Part shown: positions 49,517 to 62,701 of the stretch, piece after piece
How the letters are laid out: every line of letters starts with the position of its first letter
Position numbering within the stretch: position 1 is the first letter of the stretch
NCBI GenBank assembly: GCA_021464245.1
Contig: JADCRB010000064.1
Location: 2,921,044-2,985,043, forward strand
Source: Carallia brachiata
Taxonomy: Eukaryota; Streptophyta; Magnoliopsida; Malpighiales; Rhizophoraceae
Direction of reading: 5' to 3'
Length of the DNA: 64,000 nucleotides
The notes under the pieces: generated by a model
What the model was told of the DNA's origin: nothing
Seen by the model: the letters and a program-made list of their open reading frames with translations, nothing else
The model's database searches: none
Translations under genes and position numbers: made by a program

Positions 49517-52301
49517 TCACTGGAGCATGTTCATGTCTGCTGTCAGCTTTTCGCCACTAGGTTGATGAAATGAGTCCAAATCTGGCTGACCACTAGTCTT
49601 GCTTGACCAAACTTTATAAGCCGGTACTTGCATAGACATATACATTGGAGCCCTTTGTTGATGGAAAATTTGCTGCATGCCATAAACATGATTCTCAGTT
49701 GGGAAAATGTCATGTCAAACATTAAAACTTTATTCAAATCGTACCCACCAAATTTACAACATCACTGAAGCTCATCAAGTCAAGTGCATCATTTCAATTT
49801 TTTGCATTTTATGTTCATTTACTCAACCATGAGCTTCCTTCTCACCTGCGCATGTTGGTATGCATAACATGCTATTCTGACTGGATCAACTGGTCGACTC
49901 GTATCCAATAATTGTCCTTGCTCGGCCTACCAACAAAAACACACCTTTTTTACTTCAATCAAAATAGATAGTACTTACGAATTCATATATATTATTTGTT
50001 TCCGTATAGACAACAACTTTAATTCCCACGCAACCTCATATATAATTAGTACAAATTAACCCATACCTGTTGGAGTAGATAAGTGGCTGAATTCACAACT
50101 TGGTGCTGTGGATCAGGAGCCCTCACACGTGACTGTCTCCTTGGAACACGCTTGAGGCCAGCCGCCTTCTCTATTGATGGCAACAACCTTTTGCCTCTAG
50201 GTCTGCCCCGACGTTTAACTGTCACGGGGTCTTTATAACGCAAGCTCTGACCAACTTCACCATCATCCTTTCCAACCTTGCTTTCCATAGACGCATCACC
50301 GTTTGCCCCTTCAATAGTTGCTTCGCATCTCTCAGCCCATTTTTTAATTTGCTTGTTTTGCTCTATCAACCCCTTCTTCATAAATTCATACTTTCGACCA
50401 TCAACAACAGCAAAGTCTATAGATGAATAAAATACTTTCTCCAACTCTTTCATCCTTTCTACCTCAATAGCTGGCACCATGCTGCCCAACTTTATTTTAC
50501 TGTGCCTTCTCCCCACATCCTTCCTCCACCGCCTGATAATGTACCTTTCGGGGACAAGCTCTCCATGACCACTTGTTATAACCTTCAACACATGTGAACA
50601 AAGTATTCCCTTAAACTCAAACAATCGACAATTGCATTTAATTTCATTGCTTCCTGCTCTATAACTTATCACATACTGCACGCGCCTTGACCTCACCCCT
50701 AAATCTGATACCATCTCGAATACATCAAAGTCAACCTTATCGTCCTTCTCATTCCTTGCTCCTATATCACAATACATTATATCTGTTAGTTGTTTTTGCA
50801 CAAGCATGAACATCCGATTTGTGTACACTCTTCTAAACAGTTTCTCTATTGCCCACCTAGTCACACATGGAATCTCCACATTGGCCGAGCTAAAGTCCTC
50901 TTGCACTTCCTTTTCAATCTTTTGTCTTACTGCATTCTCATATTGCTCCACAAAATCACGCAAAGTGGTTCGCGAATTAACATATCCGTCAAAAAATGAG
51001 TGCATACTTTCACTCCTTTGTGTTGAGGACATCCCAGCCCAAAATATTGATTTTACAAACACCGGAACCCACCGCTCTCGATTATCATACAATGTCCTCA
51101 ACCACTCATTCCCTTCAAGTTCAAATTTATTTATCATCAATGCCCATCTCCCCTCAAACTCTCGGACAGTGACAGAATCAAACACTGCATCCATGAAATC
51201 ATCTTTAACGGCTCCATACTCAGAATGCCTACCCAATTTCATAGGCAATTTACAATAAATATGCCAGATGCACCACCTATGTCTACTGTCAGGGAAAACT
51301 AACTGAATGGCATTACCGATATTGGGACATTGATCAGTAATTATCGCATTCGGCTTCTTACCTGCCATACAACTCAACCAAGTCTGAAATAGCCATTGAA
51401 ATGTTTCAGCCTTCTCATTGTTCAGCAATGCACATCCTAGCAAAATTGATTGCCCGTGATGATTAACTCCCACAAAAGATCCAAATGGCATTTCATATTT
51501 GTTCACTAAATAAGTTGTATCAAACGTAATTACATCAGAAAATTCTTCGTATGCAGCCCGACACCTCTCATCAGCCCAAAAAACGTGTTTCAATCTCCCT
51601 TCCTTGTCCGGCTTGATTGAGTAAAAGAAATCTCGACTAATAGACTGCATCCTCCCAAATAATTGATGTACTGCTTCTGCATCCCCTCCCTTTATTCTAT
51701 GCCTCCGAATCTCTTTCACATAGTTTCTCAAATCAACCCCTAAACATGGAAGCTCCTCATGCCCACCTGCTTGTACAACTACTGTTCTCACATTATCACA
51801 AGGCCTTATACCAGCCTTATCATTTGCTTCTAACTGCACTTTCCAATGCTCATCTATTACTCGGTGCTGCCTTAGAAATCTTGATTGTTCTGGACTCACC
51901 TCATGGTTATGAGCCAATTCTACCTTTGTTATTACCCACATCCCTGATGTCTTACAACAACATACCCGAGCATGGCATCCACCCCTCCTGCTTCCTCGTG
52001 GTGCCAATATATTCTTCCCTCTAGGAGTGTGCTTTCGACCCTTACTACACATAAATGTTTGCCACCTTCCTTCACCAGTCACTTCATCATTCTTAACACC
52101 ACGCTTTGCAATTGCAAAACCCTTTTCCCTTCCATATGACTTGTAAAATTGAAATATCTCCTCCATATCAGTGAATGCCATACCAACTGTAGGTTCAACA
52201 TTTACCCCTTTGCAGTTCACGCTTCTGCCATTACTTGCCAAGTCTTTTGAGCCACTTTCATCTCTTTCAAACTCAGCATCACATGCCGAATCTACCTCCA
52301 T
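49517..52301 (-). CDS. FAR1-like MULE transposase
   Basis: Three exons (52301-50067, 49926-49846 and 49672-49517) give 823 residues. Domains in order: an acidic N-terminus; a FAR1 DNA-binding domain (about residues 45-150, FYKSYGREKGFAIAKRG with the Cys/His positions through LAHNHEVSP); a MULE transposase domain with candidate catalytic residues in VITFDTTYL, NAIITDQCPN and STQRSESMHSFF; a SWIM zinc finger (CNCRLFEFKGILCSHVL); and an AT-hook (KRRGRPRGK, about residues 710-718). Such proteins cut and rejoin Mutator-type ends; host-domesticated relatives (FHY3, FAR1) are transcription factors. The first exon is a 745-codon frame with no lesion, so the gene could be active or recently so. Exons 2 and 3 were inferred from splice borders and continuous frame. 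Confidence 0.85.
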
Positions 52302-53625
52302 TCCAAACCTCTAACTGCTACACAAAATCATAACACAAACATATTTACACCAAAACCATGTACCCATTCATTCATAACTTACTTCTCATCACACAAGACC
52401 ATATTAATCCCAATCCAACTTTTACATCCTCTACACCTACCTATGGGATCTCAGTTTCCGTACTGTACTCTTATTTTACATCCACTCTGACTATATATCT
52501 AATCATTATTATCATACACCACAAGATGCCTATTTATTTTATTTTCCAATTTTACTCCCTATTACCTACCTATATATCATTGTCTGTCTACCCTATTGTC
52601 TCCACTAACACTCTTCTTTGTTTCATATATATTGCCTCTTATCTATGCTCATACATTTCTCTTCTTCCTATATTTTCATCCTAAAATGTTACTGGACTGG
52701 AAATGCAGGTACAAATTTTTCTGTCTAAACTACTCATGCCCCTCACCAAACAATCCATTCAATGTAAAACATTGCTTCTTCTTCCTCTTATTTCTTTTTT
52801 TACATTTATTTATCAATTCAATCTCAGCTGCCAAACACTTCTACTATCTAATCATTCTCCTTCGCACTAAAACATCCCCTTCTTATAATATCACAACATA
52901 TTACTACTTCTCTTGGATCTCCCCAATCCATCGATTCTACCTGAACCTACACCTCCTTCCCCTAATTACTTATTGGATTTAACTAATTCCACTTCTTCAT
53001 CGCAACAACGAACTTTTTCCCCCAATAGTTCCCAATTATCTTCTAATTACTTTTGCAAATAAAACAAACAAATCAGGCAACTTATAATAGACAATTACCT
53101 CTTCCACTAAAAGCGCTTCAACGAGACAGCTATCTCGATTCAGCACTTACAAACACTGATCTCCTGTGGTTGCTGTGCCGGAATCCATTATGTGGACGTT
53201 GCTCACCAAGCATGTTTGCTTTCAGTAGCCATTGCTGATTTCCATATCAACACACAATAACAACAGTATCCCCAACACGAAATAAGGACTCCTCTCTACT
53301 CATAAATATAGTTAATAAATTTCTCAAATTACGTAATCAACAACACGGTTTCCTTTGCCCAGCTGATTGCTCCATTGTTTCTGCTTAATCAACCATACTA
53401 TTCATTATCCTAAATTGCCTCGCTTTTTTGCCCAACATTGATCACACCCATATTCTTCCCTCTCAATTTTTATTTTTGATGTTTTTGGAGGGAATTTCCT
53501 CCTCCTTTCTCCCTTACATTTGCCCGCCTATTTTGCCGCCGCTTCCCGCTCATTCATGCATTACTATTCACTGTCCTTTTCTTCTTTCTTTTTCTTTTTT
53601 TAACTTTTGGTTTTTGTTTTACATT
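52302..53625. other. Pyrimidine-rich promoter side of the transposase
   Basis: Strongly C/T-rich on the plus strand, hence a purine-rich leader for the minus-strand transposase. Short open frames here are compositional. The region runs into the terminal repeat at 53626-53640. Confidence 0.5.
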
Positions 53626-53640
53626 TCCACGTCATTATTG

Positions 53641-56111
53641 CTGACTTATGGCTTCCACTTTTACGTCCGCCAATCTTTTGCGTTCGACTTATGGTTGCCG
53701 CTGCAAGGCCGTAACGCAAAAGCATCGGGAACAAATAATTAGTACTTGGTGGAACCAAGACATGTGCTTCACTCACGTTAGCAAGCTTTGGCCAGTACGT
53801 AGCCTCCTGCGTAAACGTACGTTTGGTTGCAAGTTCCAACAATTTCAGTCAACCATGACGATTTCCTTGCAGAAATAGCGACATTTATGAGTTCTTTACA
53901 GCCTTTTTGCATGGATAATTAATGGCAACTTCAAGGAACTAATGAAATATGAGAATTAAACTCGTGGGCTATTACATTAGACAAACTTTTGTTTTGTTTT
54001 CTTTTCTGTTTAACTGTTGAGCTACATGACTAATTTTATGTATGCCTTCCAAGTCAAACAAGTTTTTTTTATATCAAACAAATATATTTGGGATTATGAA
54101 GTTACGATTAATAATTTCTAATTCTCATTAACCAACGAGGTTTGATGAGCTTTGGCTAAAAGCATCAATTTTGAGTTTGAAACCCGTCATTTCGAATTGC
54201 TCTCATTTGGGGGCGGTGTTTTTTTTTTTACCATAAAAATATTTATTATCAATATGTCGATCAACGAATTTATGGGCTGAGCCGAGTATCACCTATTGTA
54301 AGTCCATTCAACCCCACCACATAGGAAGAGACCTACCATTCGAGTACTGGTGGAACTGAACATCATTTCTTTAAATCAGCCGTGACAATTGCCGAGTTTA
54401 AAATTAATAGTGTGTAGAGAGTTTTAAGAGTCATTGCTCGACAAGTACAGCTATTAAAATTCAAATTCAGGTCCTGAGTAAAAAAAATATAATAATTAAT
54501 CAACGAGACTACTACTTCAAATAGTATTTAAAAGCAATTCCAATTTAAAAGACAGCACACTTGTCAAATTCAGTAGCCCTTAATTCAACTTTGGATTTGG
54601 TTTGGCTGTTTGATTTTTCAGTTTGAGAAATTGTCTTAAAAATAATAATATCATAACTTTTAATAATTATAATAATATATATATATATATATTAAGTAAC
54701 GATAAATAAAATTATTAATTCTATTATTAAAAATATAATTAATATTATTTAAAATTATACGCTCGTTACTTCTAAAACACTTAATCAAACTAGAATTAAT
54801 AGGACAGCCAACCTTTTCCCTTCAAGTTTTAAAAGTGTCGGCAATTATGGTGGATAGCCCTACACAAAGTTTTGAATTCCGATAGTGATAAGAAGTTGCA
54901 GGCTGTCTCCGTTCATTGCAAGACAATGCAAGGTGGTTTTAGATACCTAACAACAAATAGGTATATTATTTTATTCAATAATTCAAAATTTTTGCTAATT
55001 TTTTATTTTTTTATAAATTCAATCAAATTCATATTATTAATCAAATTTATATTATTTAATAATTATTTTAAAATTATTCAAGTAAAATCATTAAATTTTT
55101 TTAATATAAAGAGTCTTTTTTTTGTCTATTAAATAGTGAATTATATAATATAATAAGAGTAACTTTTTCTTTCTATAAAATTCTCTCCATCTTTCTTAAG
55201 AATTAAACTCAAAATTTTTAGGTTAGAAGTATGAACTCTTATTATTAAAGTGTTTCTTAAGAACACAAATAGTCTTTTTAATTTACACACTTGCGTGTTT
55301 CTTTCCTGGCACATAAAGTAGGAAGGAAGGTAGGCAATTGGGGAGGGTGGAAAGATGGGGAAAACCAGAAAAGAAGTAATATGATATTTATATTGCATAT
55401 AATTGATAACAGAAAATTAGTGAATTTTTAATTTAATTTATATTTTTTAATGAGTATAATTTATCTATAATTTTATATTATATAATAAGTGAGGTCTATT
55501 TAAAATAAAAAAATTAAAAATAAATTTACATGATATAATATCATGAATAAATTTTACTCAAAAAAATGAGTAAAATTACTAAGTATCAAAAAAATTAATT
55601 AAAAAATTAATTAATGTGTAGCTAACATTGTTTCCAAGAAAGGATAGTAAATGTAAGACGAAAAATAAATATTTTTTCTTCCCACTTCTTTTATTTGGGA
55701 TTGTTGAACTAGAAGGATGGATTATTTATGGAAGAAATTGTCCATGATATAGTAATTAAAAAATTTTATTTATAGTATTTAAATTTTTGTCAAAATATTT
55801 AATAAAGTTTTAACTCTGCATATTTATGTAAGAAATTAATAATCTAAATTCTGTATAATTTACTCTTCAATATTCACAATACGGGACACAATTACAAGTA
55901 TTTTTAAGAGAATTTTAGAATGCCACTCTATCCTTTTTTTTATGTTTTCTTTTTTTTTTAATTATGAAATTATGAATTGAGAGGTCTTCCTTCCATCAAA
56001 TAAGAGGGCAAACGCCATTCACCTATCTTTCCATCGAAACGACAGTGTAAGAAAATCCTTGGGGCTTGGGCTTCATCAATGACCATCATTCTTTGAGACA
56101 GGGAGAGGGAG
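53641..56111. other. Intergenic, AT-rich
   Basis: A short inverted pair, cttttgcgtt (about 53677) and aacgcaaaag (about 53713), lies just outside the large element. Otherwise AT-rich with no gene recognised. Confidence 0.45.
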
Positions 56112-56126
56112 AAAAAGCAATAAAAA

Positions 56127-56257
56127 GAGGTTGAACATTTGCTCAATTGGTTGAGAAAGTTGTCTCTCAACCAATAGGTGAGAAGTTCAAATCCCACTAA
56201 ATCTCACTTCTCCCTCCCCAAATGTTCAATAGAGATCCTTATAGATAAAAAAAAAAA
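56127..56257 (+). mobile_element. tRNA-derived SINE with target duplication
   Basis: An A-box-like tttgctcaattggttgaga and a B-box-like agttcaaatcc are spaced as in tRNA promoters, and the unit ends in poly(A). The 15 bases aaaaagcaataaaaa occur at 56112-56126 and again at 56258-56272, a direct repeat flanking the unit as expected for a retroposed SINE. The body is about 130 bases. No intact tRNA can be folded, so this is not a tRNA gene. Confidence 0.75.
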
Positions 56258-56272
56258 AAAAAGCAATAAAAA

Positions 56273-58719
56273 ACCTAGAAAGCTTTCATAGCCCCCAGAG
56301 AACTATCATCATGTTCTCTGCCCTACTTACAGTCTCCATCACCATCATTGCACAGCACCACCCAATTTTCATGATCATCATGGTCATTATCAACTCCCCA
56401 GAAAAGCCCCACCAAAAGCATCATCATTACCTTTATTCCGAGGGCTTCAACTGCGACAAGAAAGTCAGGAAAAAAGAGAGAAATCATAAGAAAAACATCA
56501 GAAACCAAGTGGGTACGTGTGTTTGGCTGCAGAAAATCAAGTAGAAGCAAGTGCTAATTAAGCCTTTTTGAACTTGGTTTTGGTAAGTGATGATCACTTA
56601 TCAAGACTTTCAAAAGGAAGTCTTTTTCCTTTGAGGGGAATCAAGCTTCTTGGTCCGATCATTAATTTGTTAGATTCATCAAGCAAATAGCTTTCTTCTT
56701 TTTTTTCTTGTAAGGGTTTTGTGTTGGTTTATGTTTGCATGTAAGTTATGTTGTTATTCCTTTGATGTTGTTTCTTGTTTGTTACGTACTCTTCTTGTGT
56801 TCCCTAATCTAAACGCGATCTTTGTGTCTTCAAAAGCGTAAAATTTAATTTCTTAACCAGATCTGCCAGATTCATCCCGAACAAGCATCACCCTGGGAAT
56901 TAGGGTTTGGGTCTTCTGTGCCTATGGACATGTATAGAATTCTCGCTTTCCCCTTTTCAACTGTATAATTTTCGGACTACTCTAACTTTTGATCAATATA
57001 TAGCAGCTGATATGGGCATTCATATTCATTTATAAATATGTTAGATGCCCATCTTTGATTCTGTAGCCATGCAAAACTTATTCATTGCAAAACTCTATCC
57101 GTTTTTATTCGTTGGATCACATTGATTGAACTCAAATTCATCTACTCATCAGTGATCTCATACAGTAGAAATGTAGCAACAACACGTGTCCAGAAACTTT
57201 TTCTCTTCATTTTTGAGGCATCATCATCATCATCATGATGAGATGGAATGTATATATGGCACGATGACAGCTGCAATTACATACATGCAATCGAGTATCA
57301 GTCATAATTAATTGAGCACTGTTGTTATATTTATGGAGAGAAAGGAGTTTGAAAATTTTTTTAAATGTAACTGATTAAATATAGTCTATAACTGTTTTAA
57401 TTGTAAATGTAATTAATTATAAGAAAAATAATAATATTATTTTTTTTATACTAAATTTAACTGATTGTACTCTGAATTTAATCAATTGTATTCGAATATT
57501 TTTTTAAGTGTCTTTTTTTTGAATTATAATTTTTTTGTAATTAATTAACTGAAAAAAAAAGTTATATTTGTAATGATTGCAATTTAAACCATTGAACTTG
57601 GAAGTGATACTCTTCTTCCATCCTTATTAATAAGCGAAATTTGAGATTTGATCGGTCACAAAAGAGTTTCTGCAGCAGCTACGGGGTAAAACTTTCATGT
57701 TTTGGTGGTCTTTCTTCTTTATTCCCCTTTTTTTTGCCTTAATATTAAGCATTGAATTGACGCTTTGTTGATATTTTGTACGTATCAGCTACCTATAGGG
57801 AACCATAAATTCAAGTTTATTTCTCTCATTTATGTTGGCTAAATCACACACAAGTTGCTGCTGTACATTAACCTTTCATACTCCATAGCTAAGTGTTTTT
57901 GGATGGTGAGCTACACGACACACTGTGGTAGTTTGAATTCTGAAAGGGTTTTTTCTTTTCTGTTAATCTTCAGTGCCTAGCTTACAGAAAGTTCTTTCTT
58001 GCTTGCATGCATCCATCTGAAAAAACCATTGGGTGTGTTCATTTTATGGCACCAATATGATGATAAGCTTTTAGTTTTGACTATTATACAGTCAAAGTAA
58101 TTTGTTACCAGCTCCACTATACATTATTATATTTTAAATAGTACTAGAATAACTATAAAATTTATCATAACATTTAACAATTTATTTATTTATTTTTTAA
58201 AAAAATTCACTTATTTAACAATTTTCATCACTTTAATTACACTTAAAAAATTTCATTAAATATTTCTCTTATCTTATAACAGAAGTGAGGTTATTCTATT
58301 GTGAGTTCCAACCTAAAGTCAAATTGAGTGAGACGTACACCTTTCACATGCTTGAATCGACTAAGCTTCTAAAAACGAAAAAACAAAAAAGGCTGCTAAG
58401 TGAGTGTATAAGATATAAAACCATAATGTTAATTTAAAAAAAAATGTTTCATACCTCTAAGTTGTATTAGTTATAGATGAGTTGATATTAATATATTTAA
58501 GTCGATCGACTATTCAACTCCAAATTTTCACTCATACAAAATAAAAAAAAAAAATAATGCAACATCTATTGCAAATTTTTTGTTGTTCATTAAAAAATAA
58601 GTTATATGTGATGTTGCCATGCATCAGATGACATACAAATACCACATTGTGTGCTTTGAGTTAACATATATCCGTACGGTCAGTAATAATGTAATGCTTG
58701 TGTGTGAATGGGGTTACAT
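56273..58719. other. Intergenic, no supported gene
   Basis: 56280-57000 is less AT-rich than its surroundings and could be a non-coding transcript or a leader, but neither strand shows a recognisable protein. The 77-codon plus-strand frame at 56311-56544 has no family resemblance. The rest is AT-rich. Confidence 0.4.
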
Positions 58720-58742
58720 GACATCCTAGCAATTCTAACATG

Positions 58743-58922
58743 AATAATATTAAATATTTTAAAAATTATATTATGAAATATTTTAAAATGTATAATTATG
58801 AAAAAAATTATTAATTTTTTTCTTTTTTAGTTTAATAATATTAAAAAAATTAATAATTTTTTTTATAATTATACATTTTAAAATATTTCATAACACAATT
58901 TTCAAAATATTTAATATTATTA
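58743..58922. repeat. AT-rich hairpin element (MITE-like)
   Basis: The left arm (58743 to about 58821) and right arm (about 58850-58922) are near-perfect inverted copies of about 75 bases, sharing ttatgaaatattttaaaatg and aataatattaaatatttt. The loop is about 25 bases. Probably a small non-autonomous transposon; a target duplication was not identified. Confidence 0.65.
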
Positions 58923-58944
58923 CTCTTCCAACATTACTCTTCTA

Positions 58945-61900
58945 AATATTCATTCGTTTACTTATCGTGCTCCATGGCTAATAATCACGTAACATATAAA
59001 AAGACTAAGAAAAACGAAATAAATATATGGAGAAATTTTGGTCCACTAATACTCAATTAAACCTTCAGTCAAAAAAAAAAAAACTCAATTAAACCTCACA
59101 AAATTGGATTTAGTTGCTAAAATTAAAAGTCTAACCGCTCTGTTGCCAAGATACAGGCACCTGCTTTGATAAAGAGCTTTGGTATATGAATCAAAAAATT
59201 AGCCAGAAACTCTTTTTGTTTTTTTTTTAAATAGTAAAATTTTAAATGTGCTTGGTGTTATATTTAGTATTATTTTAAAATTTAAATTTTAATAATTTTC
59301 TTAAATTTTCTTTATATTGCCTGACTACTCTCTGACAAATTTCTTTACCTACTAACTTTTCTTCTTCTTTTTTTTTTTTTTTGTCTAAATTAACTTTTCT
59401 CTTTGATAAATCAGAAAAGCGGCGTGGCCACCGGTATAAAAAAAAAAAAGCCACTTGGTCTGACTCTACATAGAAATGAGTTGGATTATTCGTATGGGTC
59501 CAAACCCAAACACACTTACCCCCCACCCAAAAGAAAACTATCCACTTGACGTTGTGGAAGATCCAGTATCGTTTCATTAGAGATTAGGCCGAAGATCGGA
59601 ACAGGCCCTAGTGGTGGTGGAGGAGGGTGGTTTTGTCATTTGCGGTGTGAGTAACACGGCGGGCGATGTTCGCAACGTCTTGCGGGCACCCCCTTAACTG
59701 TTAACGCGAACCACAGAAAAAAGAAGAAGAAGAAGAAGAAGATCCCAAGACCGTATGTTTCAAGAACAGCAAGTACTCTTACCGAAAACCAATACAAAAA
59801 GCAGAACGAAAAAGTAGTGTCCCATACAAAGATTTAAATTGTACTAATACAGATACGACGATATTAACACGACAGACACAAATATGACGACACATTAATT
59901 TTAAAATAATTAAAATACAGACACGACATGGATATATATATATATATAATTATATATATATATTATTTAAAATAAAATATTAATTATAACTTAAAATACA
60001 ATATATATAATTTAATTTTTATTGTTAAAATAAATCTTATAAAATATATTTTTTAAATATATTTAAAATCTCACCATACATATTAAATAATAAATATTAA
60101 TAAAAAATATAAATTTAGAAAAAAAAATTCAAATCTTTCCCTCTTTCCTTCATTTGAATTAAAAAAAAAAAAAAGCAAATAGAGGCCGGCTGATGGCGGG
60201 ATGAACGGGCGACAAGCCATTCCCTTTTTATTTTTTTTCTTTGTTTTTTATTTTTTAAGTCGTGTTCCTGTGCTCAAAACGTGTTTTTAACGTGTCATTG
60301 GCGTGTCCAAACCGTGTTTATTTTTTTTTTGGATACTTTTTGATGTATCAAACACGTGTTCGTGCTGTATTCGTGTCTACAATGTATCTGACACTGTCAC
60401 TTCACTAAAATGCATCCTTGACAAAGATTGGTCTCTGTTTCAGTATTGAATTGCTCTTTGGCCATGACTCTTCAAGCTAGTTCCTTCTGCTTCCTTTTTT
60501 TTTTTTTTGACCGAAATGAAATCGATTCATTGATATTAAACGAAATCATACATGAAGTCAACGTAAAAACGTCAAAAATATCTATATGAAGTAGAATGAA
60601 AAATTGACATTGATGGCTTATACAATAAATGGTCAAATTGACTATTAACACAGAGAGCACAAAGTTTAAGGTTATCCACTGGATCTAGTCTGGTTAGAGA
60701 AAATTACATATAGCATCATATACTATATATAGGTGGACTTAAAGTAGAAATCGTTTAGATATCTCTGACACTAATTTTTAAACTACTCAAAAGACAAATG
60801 ACATAAGCACAGGCAATAAAAACAGTGCTGATCACCTAATACAAAAGACAACAAGCACTACTCTTAATTCTTCCAGCAGCAGCAGCGGTGGTGAATGACG
60901 GTGGTGGCGACAACGACGGCCACGGTGATAGTAGGAGTGAGGTTGGCAACAAGGAGAACGAAAGGAGAAATGGTTGTTGTATCAGTGGAGACGGCAGCGC
61001 TGAGAGTAACGTCTTTTTCTCTCTAATGTAATAATTAAATAAGGGTGGCTTTTTTTTTTCTTTCTTTTATAACAAAGTAGACAATCTACTTTGAAGATTT
61101 CAATGAAGCAACAGCAAAGATGTTTTGGTGTTCAGGGTACTAGGGGCTGCTTACTTTAGAGAAATAATTTCTTGTCACTTTATATTCGGCCAGAAAATTA
61201 TCACACCGATCATGTATATGTTATCGTAACATAATTTAGTACGAGGGTTTTGTTTTTAGTATAATTAGTTAAAATTTTTGTTAAGATTTTTTAATTTTAT
61301 CTTCGAGTGACTGTGACTATGACTTTACTTTTATTTATCGTCTTTCGTACCTTTCTTGTAATTGCATTCTTGAATTTTGTTGGTTACTTTATCCTTCGAA
61401 ACAAGAACAAGTTACCCAAAAAGGTTTTAATTTAATTACATTGATCCCAAGCATTTGGTCCAAATTTGCAATTTTCATTTGACAGATTCGGTTTAGTATC
61501 ACTCCAAATGGTCATATTGCTTTCTTCTAATTAGATTTTACTTTGCTTATATTGTCGTGCACTATATATATATATTCCTTGATTTTCCCCTTTTGGATAT
61601 TGCAAACCAATTTGGTAATAAATTCAATTAACAATTTATGTCACAGTCAAATCTTATAATCTGTGAACTCACTAAAGCGGATTTGGAGTTTGACCTCTGT
61701 CGACCTATCTTAGTAAAGTGCTCGTATTATCTATAATGTCTTTGGGAGTGCCATTTATAACATAATCCACAAGAAAAAAAATATTGTGTTGGTGCGTGTG
61801 GAATTATTGTCAAAATTGAAGGAAAAATTGTTTAGTAATTGTATAGGTGTCGTCTTCACTAAAGGCATTTGCTATTTTTTTTGTAAATTCTCATGTTAAT

Positions 61901-61954
61901 CTCTTTTCTTTTTTCTTTCTTCTCTTGTTAGTACCAGTATAGGTGTCGTGTTGA
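58945..61954. other. Intergenic with a possible degenerate inverted-repeat element
   Basis: 59813-60407 has related ends (agtagtgtcc...acacgacag on the left, gtgtctac...gacactgtcac on the right) and may be a decayed transposon. A GAA microsatellite lies at about 59716-59740. 60870-61020 is GC-rich and codon-like (cagcagcag, ggtggtgg runs) but encodes nothing I recognise. Confidence 0.35.
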
Positions 61955-62150
61955 TTAAAACATTTAATTTAGTCATTAAAATTAAAATTAGAAAAATTAA
62001 TATTTAATCACTATATATAATTATTATTATTTTAATTATATATATATATTATTAAATACTGGTTCAAATACCGGTTCGAACTGTTCAACTGGTTGAATTT
62101 TAACCCACTAATATTTTCGGTCCGATAACCGATCCGATTTTGACAACTTT
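61955..62150. repeat. Partial copy of the neighbouring Mutator-type MITE
   Basis: This stretch repeats the right half of the 62214-62701 element: ttaatatttaatcacta, tattattaaatactggttc, caactggttgaattttaac and gataaccgatccgattttgacaac match in order with point differences. The left half is missing. Confidence 0.6.
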
Positions 62151-62213
62151 AGTTTAAATTAGATGTCTCACCCTTTCTTTGGAAAAAAAAAAAACAAAAG
62201 TATTACTAAAGTC

Positions 62214-62701
62214 CACTGTTGTCAGAACTGGACCGGACCGATCGGTCGGACCGGTTAAACCGAGGACCGGTCGGTGGTCCGGGCTGGTTTAGGTAAATTT
62301 CGAAAGGTGACTCGGATTAGTCAAAACCGGAAAAAATCGGTTAAGAATCAATCAAAATCTGTAAAAACCGGTGAAAACCGGACCGGTTGAACCGATTCAA
62401 TAAAATTAAAAAATTCATAAATTACAATTTGACCCCAAATGTTATTTAAATTATAATTTAAGCATTAACTTTAATTTAAAAGTTCAATTTAATCCTAAAT
62501 CTATTAAAAATTTCAATTTCATCCTTACAATTACAAAAATTAATATTTAATTACTATTTATAAATATTATTTTTATAATTACTTTTATACACATATATAT
62601 TATTAAATACCGATTCAAATATCGGTTCGACTAGTTCGACCGGTTGAACCTTGACCCACTAATGTTTCCGATTCGATAACTGGTCCGGTTCTGACAACCT
62701 T
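62214..62701. mobile_element. Mutator-type MITE with 9-base target duplication
   Basis: The ends are inverted repeats (gttgtcagaactggacc at the left, ggtccggttctgacaac at the right). The nine bases actaaagtc occur immediately outside both ends (62205-62213 and 62702-62710), the duplication length typical of the Mutator superfamily. It is 488 bases long and has no coding capacity. Subterminal regions are rich in ccggt motifs. Confidence 0.75.

Larger units (their letters stand above)
34081..53640. mobile_element. Large Mutator-like element carrying four genes
   Basis: The 15 bases at 34081-34095 (caataatgacgtgga) recur exactly inverted at 53626-53640. Just outside both copies lies a weaker match, gccgtaag (34055-34062) against cttatggc (about 53645). 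Inside each end the strand reading inward is strongly purine-rich. The enclosed 19.6 kb holds a FAR1-like MULE transposase, a Ulp1-like protease gene, a GRF zinc-finger gene and a small SIM-type gene, none of them ordinary host housekeeping genes. Mutator-like elements with Ulp1-type proteases are known in plants (Kaonashi in Arabidopsis, CUMULE in melon). The terminal repeats are short and no target duplication was found, so the exact ends are provisional. Confidence 0.6.

Noticed and set aside
56127..56200. tRNA gene
   Set aside because: Box A and B motifs are present, but no cloverleaf can be formed and the unit has a poly(A) tail and target duplication; it is a SINE.
56311..56550. Overlapping frames on both strands at 56.3-56.5 kb
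   Set aside because: Each is driven by cat/atg repeats in the DNA and neither resembles a known protein.
56620..56680. Possible miR166-like site or precursor (ggggaatcaagcttcttggtccgatc)
   Set aside because: It resembles the miR166 region at its two ends only; the middle differs by inserted bases, and no matching arm with the mature sequence was found nearby.
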